Source: Brasenia schreberi (taxonomy: Eukaryota > Streptophyta > Magnoliopsida > Nymphaeales > Cabombaceae). From it: 64,000 nucleotides of DNA. Both the position numbers and the translations under genes were made by a program. The first letter of the stretch is position 1. Every line of letters begins with the position of its first letter. The DNA is taken from assembly GCA_036023115.1 (NCBI GenBank), contig JAYKKT010000079.1:12577501-12641500 (forward strand), read 5' to 3'. This document shows positions 22,911 through 34,300 of the stretch, in pieces. The notes beneath the pieces were generated by a model. The model was given only the letters and a program-made list of their open reading frames with translations, was not told where the DNA came from and ran no database searches.

Positions 22911-23580
22911 CCTCCATTGAAAATAGACATATAAAATTGCATGTTTATAAGGTACAATATGAGTCATGTGATGCTACTTGCGATACTGAGCACTCATACT
23001 TTTTTATCTTGAGCATTTTAGCATCTTAGTATGGTATCCTTATAATTGCGACGAGTTCTATATGGAATAGTAAATTCGTTGAACACATCGATTTATTTTG
23101 AGAGATTTTATTAGTCAATTGAGTCCGACTCATCTTACTTCAACTAGAAAATATGATGTGTCATTCTTCATGTAGATTAATGAATAATTGTATATATTAG
23201 TATGGTCTTTAACTTTCTTATACGAGCATCTTACTATAATACCTAATACACTAGCACTAGCTTTAATACATTTAGGGCATGTACTAGTGTCATTATTGGG
23301 TTACCTTACATTGTTGGACTTATTAGAGACACACGAATAATATTTTCTATGAGCAATTGATCATATATGAGGATGATGGTGAGGATGCGTGAACTCAGCA
23401 TTGCCAATGATCTATGCGTTAAAGCGAATCATTGTATATGGGGTTTAAACCTTGTATTTGAGATATTATTTTCTATTATTCGTTATGTGTATATGTAAAT
23501 GTTGTTTGTAAGAATAGAAATTTATAAATAACATTTAATCATCAATGTCTTGTACAATATCATCTCTTGATCTTCTCATT

Positions 23581-23623
<43 letters not shown>

Positions 23624-25080
23624 TCATGAAATGGTTGATTCAAATTTTCAATGCTTTCATATCGGTATCATTGTGAAGATGGGAGTAATCGAAGAGCTAT
23701 CAACCATATGTATCTACAAAAAGTAGGAGCACAAGAGAGGATTAATCATAAGTTTGATAAATTAAATACTTAAATACTATAATTATATTTAAAGATATTA
23801 TGATTACTACCAGAAAATATTGTTAGCATGATAGCACATATACCACACATTTCTTACAATTGATTGCTCAATTTCTGACACTAACGATAAAAATGTTATC
23901 GACTTTCTTATATAGAGGAGTATCAATGCTACGTTTCATAAAGTAACAATGACCAAACTCATGTTTGGCATGAATTCAATAATCACTAGGACATTACCCA
24001 TCTTAAATGTTGTAATATAACAACTAGTAGCATCAACACCACCATCCTGAATGAAAACTCATGAATATATATCATGTTTATGTGTCATCATTTTTATCTC
24101 CAATAACATTCATCAAAGCATTTATAAATACGCATATAAAGTGTGGTATCATTGTCTCATATGTCAGTTCAAAATCTAACCTTTAAATGTTCTTCTTAAC
24201 AATTGAAAGATGATCAAAACTCCTTGAAGAGGAGCAACCCACAACAGAAGAGCCTCTTGTAGTATAGCTCTTTGTAGATCACAACTTCTTAATTGATAAA
24301 TCTCTCTTTATTTTGTTAAATGGTCTCACTCTAAGTCAACAAATGGATGGCTCTCATATGATGGTGTACTCATGACTTAATTCCTCTTCTAACATCTTAA
24401 CTTGTGTGTCTCGATGTGGATGGTCAATTAGCTTCCTCCAAATAGTCTCCATCATGGATGTTCCTTCATCCTCTCTTATGTGATCAATGATATATAATAT
24501 ATCCTCCTTCATATCTAGCTTCTTCTAAACTTGATCAACTATAATAGATATAGCGATTCACTATATTTAAAAAGAATGTTGATCTCATGAGTACACGACA
24601 ACCTATGTAAATATCACAATATATAACAAAATATTGTTTGGTTGAAACCTAATATTTTTATACCATTGTACTCCTTTAGAATCAAGTTAAGAGCATGTCA
24701 TATCATGGTACTCTTCTATAGAGGTTTGCAACAATATCTTTTGTCACGTCAAAATAATGTATTGTGATGATTCACGATTTTTTAAATGACTTCTTCAATT
24801 CTATAATATATAACTCTATCAATGAATATAGTTGTCTCTAAATTAGATTGTATCAAATAACAATTGTTTTCTTCTTTCTTATTTTGCAAATCTCTGGTGA
24901 GTTTAATAAGAGAATAATCATGTATTCCTTGGCTACAAAAAAAGCAATAATAGCTCTCCACGAATGAAATATTGGTCATTAAAGTAAAGAGAAGGGAATG
25001 TCATAATTAAGTATAGAGAGGAGAGGAATTATTGCAGAGTTTTTTTGGTATTTTAAAATAAGAGGTGTGTGGATGTAAAA
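22911..25080. other. no gene recognised; contains a (TA)n-(TG)n microsatellite
   Basis: Very AT-rich DNA. A TA tract followed by TG repeats lies at 23580-23623. The minus strand between 24,000 and 24,950 can be read as short broken frames with no family assigned. Confidence 0.45.
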
Positions 25081-25083
25081 AGG

Positions 25084-25134
25084 GTATGCAGATAGTAATC
25101 TCTTAAAACAACATGAGGATTACTATTTGCATAC
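25084..25134. repeat. 17-bp inverted repeat (hairpin) at a junction of two MITE-like ends
   Basis: GTATGCAGATAGTAATC at 25084-25100 and GATTACTATTTGCATAC at 25118-25134 are inverted copies with one mismatch, separated by 17 bases. The right arm is also the left end of the element at 25118. The structure therefore looks like two ends of the same small-transposon family meeting head to head. Confidence 0.7.
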
Positions 25135-25905
25135 TTCTTTTTTTAAATACTAAAATAACCACTCATCACTTTCTCTCTCATCTCCCACCCAATTCCAGCA
25201 AGACTCTCTCTGGATCTCTTTACTCCGGTGACCAAAATTTAATTTGTCTTTAGCATTATTGCCTTTTCTGTAACCTAACAATACATACTCTTACGAATCT
25301 CACCAAACAAAAAGGAAAGCAAGAAGAATCAAGAATAAGAAAAATAAAACCAAAAACTGAAATCAATAACAATAGAAGAAGGAAAAATCAAGGACATACG
25401 AATATATTTTTTACAAACATGGTGTTCGACAAAGGAGATGACCTCAGTTGCATCCCCTACCAACAGAGAGACACAATTGAGGCACGTCTCCCTCTTCAAG
25501 TAGACGTGCTTGTGTCGCATCTTGAGTCAAATAAAAATTAATAATAAACTGAGGCACCTCGTTTTGATTACATTCAAAAATAAAATTAATACATCAAATT
25601 AATGAAATATTGTACCAAATCACTGAACCCTCTTCAAATCAACCTCCTCTCTTTTTCTTTTTCTTTCTTTTTTCTTTTGTTTGGTCATATTTGATGCACT
25701 ATGAGACAATGAATGATTCAGTATTATACAATGGATCAAGCTTCGAGTTGTGGATTGCTAGAGAAATTGTATGGGACAATCGACAGTAAGGTGAAACCCG
25801 TAAAGAGAGAGTTTTGAATGTCCAGGGGTATCAGAATAATTTTTATATATTAGTAGAGGCAAAATCAAAATTATTATTAAAAAAGAGTGTGTAGATAGTA
25901 AAAAA
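25118..25905. mobile_element. MITE-like element with about 26-bp terminal inverted repeats
   Basis: The left end GATTACTATTTGCATACTTC plus a T run matches the inverted right end (AAAAAAGAGTGTGTAGATAG then TAAAA, near 25880-25905). There is no transposase, and the interior is T/C-rich then AT-rich. The element at 26.2-26.95 kb has a related terminus (GGGGACTACTATTCATACAA on the minus strand). Superfamily and target duplication are unresolved. Confidence 0.5.
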
Positions 25906-25958
25906 GGTAAGCACGTATCAATTATGATCAACATCCATAACAATATCTTGCTATATGG

Positions 25959-26042
25959 GGATGGATACAAATATCGATATATGTTATAGGCTCCAATTGA
26001 GGATGGATACAAATATCGATATATGTTATAGGCTCCAATTGA
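25959..26042. repeat. 42-bp exact tandem duplication
   Basis: GGATGGATACAAATATCGAT and the rest of a 42-base unit occurs at 25959 and again at 26001 without a mismatch. It includes the palindromic ATATCGATAT core. Confidence 0.95.
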
Positions 26043-26211
26043 GCGTATTTGATTCAACTAGTTTATTGCTATTGCTAGGAAATATTGTTCCAACCCATGG
26101 CACCTGACCCAATCTGATTCAAATCTAGCAGATACCACTTGGTTTGAGTAGATCCATTTTTGATTCAGAGGAAACCCGAACATCTTTGATGAGACCGAGC
26201 ACAAGTGAGAC

Positions 26212-26945
26212 TAATGTACCCTTTTTACAAAAAAATTCCAAATAGCCCCTATTGCACCTGGGATTCTCCTTTCCTCACGAGTCTCTATGTCACTAGCTTT
26301 CTCTTTCTCCTAATGAACTTTTCTTGATCTTCATCCCTCCGATGATCTCTCTTGATTTAACTCTTTCTATTAATAGTTCAATCTCTCTTGATTTCATTGT
26401 CTTCAACTCTTTGTTCCGAAACTCTTTCAAATTGTTATTCAGCCTCCTTATCAATCTCTCTCTGTATATTTTTCTCAACTTCTTTCTTCGTCACTCTCAA
26501 TCTTGATCTTTGTCTAAATTTGAATCTCATAGAAAATAAACTAAAATTAGAGTTTTAGATAGTTGGTGGCAGCAAATGTTTTAGGTGAGTAGAGAAGACG
26601 GTGGCCGATGATGAGACTCGCTTAAGGTCACTTTTTTTTTCAGAACAAACACGCCTATGATGCATTGCTATTTGAAGAGCAATTGTCTAAAAGATGATGC
26701 AATTGAACCATGTCACCCCTTATAGCCAACAACGGAACACATTTAAGAGGTATTTTGTTTCACAGATAGACACACTCACTCACAATGCATTGCTAGAGGA
26801 GCAGTGGACGTGTCCCTTTCTTAGAAGACAGTGTGCTGCGCGAGAGAATGGGAAAGAGAAACATGAAGGTGGGGATATAAGGGCAGTTTTGGAGAAAAAT
26901 AAAGGAATGTATGTTAAGTAAAAAAGGGTTGTATGAATAGTAGTC
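26212..26945. mobile_element. second MITE-like element of the same family
   Basis: The right end, read on the minus strand, is GGGGACTACTATTCATACAA followed by CCC and a T run. The left end near 26212 reads GACTAATGTACCCTTTTTAC, a degraded version in inverted orientation. The interior is rich in TCTCTT and has no recognised coding sequence. Confidence 0.4.
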
Positions 26946-27419
26946 CCCTAGAATTTTTCAGAACTTCAATTACTGAAAAGCAAACTTTTTTGTTATTGGT
27001 GTCAGATTTACATATAATTTGATCTAGAGATTGGATTGTAACATATTAAGAGTGAGTATGATATGGGAATTAGTTGTTTGGTACCTGCCTGTTACTCTTG
27101 GGGAATTGTAAGATATCCACTTCTTCTTTGTAGGTAATGGCACAAGTATGGGTAGATTATTGAGTTTTAGGTATGGAGCACCCCTAGTGGTAGTAGGAGC
27201 TGATAGAGTGACCCTATGTTGTTTATTTTTGTCTTGTGAAACAAAACGTACCTGTTACTTATAGGTAGCTGCTACCAGCTAATGTAAGGTAGTGGGTCGT
27301 GTTATTATTGCATTACATGCTATAATGTAGTATTGATTGGATTGCATAAACTTGATATTTTGGTACGGGAGCACTTTAGGCACACCCATCCTAGCCCAGT
27401 GTCATTGTCATCCCATAAT
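26946..27419. other. no gene recognised
   Basis: AT-rich spacer without recognised coding sequence or repeats. Confidence 0.4.
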
Positions 27420-27590
27420 GAGAAGGAAAACAAAAATATGAAAATGTTAAAGGAGAAAAAAGAAAATCATAAAAGTATTGGAAGTGAATACTAAAGAATG
27501 ATCTAACTTTTGTTCAGTTAATTGTTAGCATGATATAAAGTCGAGTCTATTAGCCGACCCCATCTTTGATGATTTTGCATTCTATGAAGA
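27420..27590 (+). pseudogene. RTE-clade LINE, short 3' fragment
   Basis: GGAAGTGAATACTAAAGAAT, GATCTAACTT, GTTAATTGTTAGCATGAT and CCGACCCCATC follow the last 150 bases of the RTE LINE at 62460-62570 in order, with many substitutions. It is an old, short relic. Confidence 0.65.
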
Positions 27591-28087
27591 AAAAGCACCA
27601 TACTGAATTCCACATTTTTACGTTTCACTCCCAAAAACATGTTAACAAGTACCATGCCCTCCACTAATCCAACGCAGCATAGTCAACCCGGCGAGTGGTG
27701 TCCCATACCTATAATTAGAAATTTTAGGTGGCAAAATTTCCATGGGTTAAAAAATAACACAATGTTTGCAAGATGAACTATGTATAATACAGGCCAGTGG
27801 AAGACCCATTAATGGGTGAGATGGGTCAGCCTCCTCACCCGAATTAAATAAAAGAGTTCGATACAAGCTGATTTTGTGAAAAGTTATCGCTTGAATTTCA
27901 CGCAAATGGACCTTAACTGATATAGTCCACGGTCTTTACTATTGGTTATACTTGAAAATAAATCTTGGGAGATGGAGGCCTGAAGTGCATGAGGTTGTTC
28001 TGCCATTAAAAGTAAAGTATTACCTTTTCTTAATCTGGTTTAATTTAGTGAGTGGATATGTTCAATTCAAACTATTATGCATTTGAC

Positions 28088-28440
28088 TAGACATGGGCAG
28101 TTCGAATCTGGCCTGCCGAATCGAATTGAAACCGAACCGCTTGCGAAACTGGTGATAACCAGAACAGGCCGAACCAACCTAGAATCATAATCGTAATAGG
28201 GGAACCCTCTAGTTCGGTTATGGTTCCTGGTCTCCAGAAACCGATTCGAATCCGGAACAAGAACCGAAACCGGAAGTTCTAAACCACGGCTATGTTTTAA
28301 ATATATTTTCCAAAACCCCATATCATAAACAGATCCTTAGCTCAACATTGCAGCTGGTGGGGAGTTTGACTCCTAGAGAATGCTTATATTTTAAAAATTA
28401 TTTTAATTGGAACCAAACATGACATTTGACCGTTGGACAT
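28088..28440. mobile_element. hAT-like non-autonomous element with tRNA-like module, second copy
   Basis: It opens TAGACATGGGCAGTTCGAA, like the element at 9897, and is rich in GAACC/GGTTC (ACCGAACC, GGTTATGGTTCC, GAAACCGGAAG). A tRNA-like segment follows: TTAGCTCAAC at 28337 and GAGTTTGACTCC at 28362-28373. The A-to-B spacing is only about 25 bases, shorter than in the other copies, so the module is deleted here. The right boundary was not fixed. Confidence 0.5.
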
Positions 28441-28929
28441 CACAATTAGTTCATAAATGCTAGAAAAAAAGTTGAACGAGCTTCCTCTGGTGGGTACTTT
28501 TTTAAGACCTCATAAAAAATATAAAATCGTCCATAATTTGAGATCCCTTCATGGAAGTCTCTTCCCGTCTCCCTTGAAGGTTGACTTATTCTCCCTATCT
28601 TCATCTTTCCCTACCTCTTCTTCCCCTTTCCAAGTGAGAACTGGCCTAGCTATAAGAGGTACTCTTTTCCACCCTCCCCTAGTCCGTCAACTCCTTTTTT
28701 TCGCCTCTGGCTGGCTGTTCAACTGCATGACATTTATTATCCCCTCCACCCCGGCACCTCCCCACACCCATGTTGGAAAACTAATGAAAATTATAGACAG
28801 CACAATCCACGACAACAACAACGACCTATGTTCTAAGCCCACAATACCATCATCTCTACTACAAAAGGCATGTTCACCAAAAATATATGACACCAAGGTT
28901 TTAATCATGGAGCACAATAAAAGATTATT

Positions 28930-29325
28930 TTAGATCCATCATTGATTGCATCTGTTTTGCAGGGAGCCACACCATTGGGCTTGCATGGCTTTGTCGTGGA
29001 GGTTGACGGAAGGAATCACCTAGAGAAGGAAAGGAGGAAACACATGCCGAGAGTATAACTTTTTGCTTGTGTTTTCTATTTTCAACTCTTTTGGTTTTTG
29101 TTCTTGCTTTATTACCTTCCTCGGATGTCCATTTCAGCCAAGAGGAATGGCTCCATGCCACTTTAATTTAGTTTTGTAAATAGAAAAACTGTTATCATTA
29201 ATGGAAACTCTTTTATTTGGTTAAAAGGGAACACTGCATGCAATAAGGAATGGGGCTCTCCTTCCTTATTACATACCATTTGTGGTAGAGATCTTATGGT
29301 CATTACCATAACATGAGGTTTTCAT
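28930..29325 (-). mobile_element. copia 3' LTR (element on the minus strand)
   Basis: Aligns by eye with 40048-40439 over most of its length: TTTTTGCTTGT, TTTTTGTTCTTG/TTTTTGTCCTTG, TTTAATTTAGTTTT, TGCATGCAATAAGGAA, ATTACCATAAC. It is the left, 3' LTR of the element whose 5' LTR is at 40 kb. The clear divergence between the two LTRs indicates an old insertion. The left limit is approximate. Confidence 0.75.
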
Positions 29326-29589
29326 CTCTCACTTGCCGTATGAGCTAAATCATGATACAATGGTTCCCTCCCACTTGCATCTTTTCCAATTGTATCATAT
29401 TTTTCGGTTGTACCAAAGTACAACTCCCATGAGCTATATGTGTTGTGCAAATTTCGTAACCAATATGTTTTTCCAACATAACAACTTATGTTTGTATTTT
29501 CACTTAGTTGAAAACTCTAAACATATCTCAACCCCATGTTGATAAGATGTTTAAGGAATATATTTTCAGATATACCTTTTGTCAAGGAG

Positions 29590-31357
29590 TCTCCTATCAT
29601 ATCCCATATAGGAAGATAAGAGATAAATATTTATTATTTTATACCATATCATGTACATAATGATATTTTAACATTATATGGTTGCTTTTTGAGTTATAGC
29701 TCCATTCTTTATTAGAGTTATGAATGTATTGTTGTTACAATAGATAACAATTAACTTATTGGCTATATCCAACTTCAAATCACAAATGAAGTGACATATC
29801 CAAACGGCACTTGTTGCAGTCATACTAAAAGAAATATATTCAATCTCTTCTATATGTAATATTATGCAACTCTATTTTTTGCATGATCAAGAAACAACCT
29901 CCAAACAAAAAGACTTAACCGAAGGTTGATTTATTATCAACTTTGCTCTCAGCAAAGTCAGTATTTAAGTATCCAACTATTTTTAGTTCATCTACTTGAT
30001 AAGCATAATTTCAAATCCCTTGTTCCTTTTAGATACCTCAAAATCCTCTTTACGACATCTTAGTGTTGCCAACAAGGATTGATTTGATATCTACTCAGGA
30101 GACCAACAATGAAGTTGATGCCAAGTCTTGTACACAGCATATCATATATCAAGTTACCAACAACTTAAGCATAAGGAACATTTGGTTTTTATTGTCTATC
30201 ACCTAGACCATTATCTTTATTAAGTTTGACTTATTTTGCAGATTTAAAGTCACTCATTCTAAATTTTTTGAGGATATAGTCAATATATATCTCTTGACTT
30301 AGACATAATAGTGTAGATACTCTGTGACAGGTATTTTTTATACCTAGTATATATGATGTTTCTCACATACTCATCATTTTAAACTTTGAACTTAACTATA
30401 ACTTGGTCTTAACAATTATATCATTGTCATTACTTGCCAACAAAATCTCATCTACATATAAAGACATGATGACAAAGTGGCTCCATTAATCCAAACATAG
30501 ACATAGTGATCAAGCTGATTAAACATAAATCCAAGTTGTATAATGACATTTTTAAAGGTCAAATACCATTGGTAAGATGATTGTTTTAGGCTATGTAGGG
30601 ATTTCTTCAACCTATATACAGTCATTGTGACCTTTATTTACATATCTTTCTAATTGCTTCATGTAAATGTTTCATTAAAGTCATCATTCATAAAGACAAT
30701 TTTACATCTAGTAAATCTAAATCATAAAAAGGTGTTATTACCAAAATTATCCTTATTGTTGCAAATTTTGCAATGAGAAAATATGTACCAATGTAATCTA
30801 TGGCCTCCATTTATGAAAAAACTTTTGCAACCAATGTCATTTTAAATTTTTCTAGTGAACCATCAACTTTGTATTTTTTTTTCAATACTCATTTACAACT
30901 AACTACTTTTCTTTCCTTTGGTAGAAAAAAATTGCTAACTTACAAACTTGAGTTTTTCTCAATGGATTCAATTCCTTCATCCATTGCTTTTACCTAGTTT
31001 GATGATTTAGATGAGTTCATAGCTTCTTGATAACTTAAGTTATTAATCTCTCATCTAAATCTACTAAATTAAAAGTCTCCTAAACTAAATAAGTATGGTA
31101 ACACTTTAAATAGGATGGATGAGTATGTGGTCTCTTATGACTACTTAATGTTTCAATTTGTAGTGGAAGATTATTTGATTATGTTTCTATGGGTTAAAAT
31201 GTTCACTCAACAAGATCTACTAGATTATTAACATTTTAATTATTGTTTATAAAAATATCATTCTTAGTGCATTCTAAAAATTCAGCATCCCTACTTTCTA
31301 TCTATTTGAGGTCTTTATGATAGAACTGATACCCTTTCGAAATCTTAGGGTATCTAA
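29590..31357 (-). pseudogene. copia reverse transcriptase and RNase H remnant
   Basis: Read on the minus strand, conserved copia blocks occur in order: the catalytic box region as SLYVDEILLASNDND (about 30440; the usual YVDD is YVDE), then SYILGIK (about 30350), and the RNase H start VGYLNTDFAESK, DNKST, VFLFGGC (about 29980-29890). Stops and frameshifts are dense. It is the 3' half of the same element whose gag and integrase are at 36.6-38.6 kb; the two halves are separated by the nested 5.2-kb insertion. Confidence 0.75.
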
Positions 31358-31362
31358 TAATA

Positions 31363-34300
31363 TGTAAATGAGAATTTTATTTTAAAGTCTATGGATAGAC
31401 TTGAAATTCAATTTATAAATACGAGTGCGCAAGCGTGCCAATAAGTTTTTTAAAACTTGAAAAGTTTGATTTCTGACTTCTTGGCGAATGTGAACAAGTG
31501 AGTTCTTTTCGACATATGCCTTCTTGAACCGATACTCAAGAGTCAACCTAGACACTTACAAAATTGTCTTAGGATCCGATATGTTTACGAACAAGTTTTC
31601 AATTGCAAAGCATTTCCAAAATTGTGTGATCTTTTCCTTGACAAAATTTGAGGTTCAAATCTGAAAAATAGAAATAGTTTTATTTTCAACAACGGATGTT
31701 CCTAATTGTTTTAGTATTTTTTGGATCTCCAAAAATGTTGAAAATTTTACTTGAGATAGATCCAAGTCTAAAGTTTATTGGGACAAATCTTGTGGATGAA
31801 TTAAATCAGTGAAGTTTTCAGTCTTAGAACCCGAGACAGATCTTATGACAGAAATACATAGTCTTAAAGGAACATCTGTATGTCTGCACGTAAGTGTCAA
31901 AATTTTATGAAATCATTAGAAAGCTATGGAAATCAACTTTCCAAAGGGACTATTTTAAGAATTTTTGGATCAATATAGATAGAGTTAAAGGGAATTTTAC
32001 CTAGACCCTGTTTTAAGATGTGTAGTGCAGTCAGGTTTTATTCGGTCTTCCATAATTTTATTTATGACCTTTCACACACCTAAAATTCTTGAAAATTGTA
32101 TGGTGTATGGTTCGTGTGTGACTGATATGTGAACCAATTTTCAAAATTTTTTGTTCATAGATTAGAGATGGAAAAATCAATGATTAGATGGATACAAAAT
32201 GTTAAAAATAGAGTTTTTTGTTTTAAGAGTCTAATGAATACATCTGATTGACCTTTAATTGTTTATATGATCATCCAAAGAAATTTTCAGTTGTGGACTT
32301 CATTATATCAGAGAGAAAGTATAATAATTGTAGATATGAAAATTTCACTCCAAACCTATGTCGAGACTTGAAATAAACTTCTCAAATCTACTTCGTTTAC
32401 ACAAGTGTGCCAGTTGGTTTTCAAAACTAGCAAAGTTTATAAAATCTGACTTGTTTGGTGATTGTGGCTAAGCAAGATCTTGTCACCTTAGGCCTTCTTG
32501 AACAAACGCTCAAGGGTTAGCCTAGGCACTTTGAGGACTCATTGGTGTAGGTGTGATTCCAAATTCACTTCAAGAAAAATCTGAGAAAACTTAATCAAAC
32601 TCGTGCACTAGGTGTTTTGGAAGACAAAATTTTACCAAGTTCTGAAAAATAGAAACTGGTTCTATTTTCATACCTTGCTTTCTGATTTTCTTTTAGTGTC
32701 TTCCAAGTCTCAAAAAATTGTGAAACATTCACGGTGAATAGGAGCAAGTGTAGAGGTTTTGAAAATATTTTTGTTCTATTTTTGAAAGTTGTGATTCTTA
32801 AAAATTAAATCCAGAAAGTGTATCTACTCAGACACTCGAGACTGCTCTGTCACGAAAATACAAAGACTCACAAAAGAGTTTGTATCTCGGTACACAAGCT
32901 CTGATTTTAGTGAATTTGGTTTTGCTGGAAAGATATAGATGTCATCTTTACAATATACTAAGTTTCACTCAATTTGGATCACTACACGCAGAGTTATGGG
33001 ATGATTATACATGCTCTATTGCAGGAAAAACAATTTTGACATAAATGGTTCTATTTTTTCCCGATCTTACACACTTTTAATTATATGGTTGCGCGACCCT
33101 AAACTTCTTGAAAATTTTATCAAATGTGGGCTTATGTGTGTACATAAAGTGTTCCAAATTTCAGATCAATCACATTAGAAATGAAGAAATGAAAATTAAA
33201 ACATCATACGTATGTAGAGATGCTGAAAACAATTTTTTTGTGCTTTTATAACATACGTGATGTAACTCACCCGAATTTAAATGGCATAATCACAGCAATC
33301 TAAAGTAAATTTTGAAGGAAAATGAATATAAATATGTATATTAGCTTAAGCATAGAGGCGGTTAGAAGTTATAGGAGTTTTATAGAATATAGAGAGATAG
33401 GATCAAGAAAGCAAACAAGTAGAGTGCATATGAAGTGAAATTGACAGCATATCTACTTGCTATTACAACATGGAGGGAGACGAAGCTCCATTATTACAAC
33501 CCCTTCCTTGAATTGAATGTTAAGAGAAGAATTAAGATTGAAAAAGGAAAAGAAATACTCACTTAGCAGCCTAAGAACCAGATTTACAATGGGAAATTTG
33601 ACCCCTTCTTTTCTTGGAACCACCCCTTCTTCTTTCTCCCTTTTCTCTCTTCTCTCTTCTTTTTTCTCATTCTCTCTCTAATTTGCAGCACTTCCCTTCT
33701 CTCCTAAGCTCTCCCTCTCTCTTCCCTCATGTTTTGATAAGTCCCTCAAAGTGCTAGATACTGGAAATGAGCCCCCCTTGGCCTCTATTTATAGGCCAAG
33801 GGGGGGGTCTCTAGTACCTTCCATGGGGCGGGCAATGCCTCGGTCCAAATCCAACCCAAACTTCATGTCCAGCTCCAAGCTCCTTCAAGTGGTCCCCTAG
33901 GTCAATATGAACCCAGCATGTGCAGCCCTAGGTGGGTCTATTTTGTCTTGGCTCGAGCTAGGTGTGAACCCGGCTAGGCGTCTAGGCTTGGGTTTAATTG
34001 GCTAGAGTTGTCCTCCTGTGGGGAATTTGGCCAAGATGGATCAAGTAGGTTAATGTGGTTTGGCCAATGTGGACTAGGTGGGTTAAGTCAAGGTGGTTTG
34101 GCCCATGTGGACTAGGTGGGTTAAGTCAATTTGGTTCGGCCAAGGTGTATTAGGTGGGTTAAGTCAATTTGGTTCAGCGAAGGTATATTAGGTAGGCTAG
34201 GTTAATGTGGCTTGGTTTGATCTTGATGTCTTGAACTTGAATCCACCTTACATGCTTGAGCCAAGTCTTAAAGAAGATTTGCCTAGATGAGCCTCATTGG

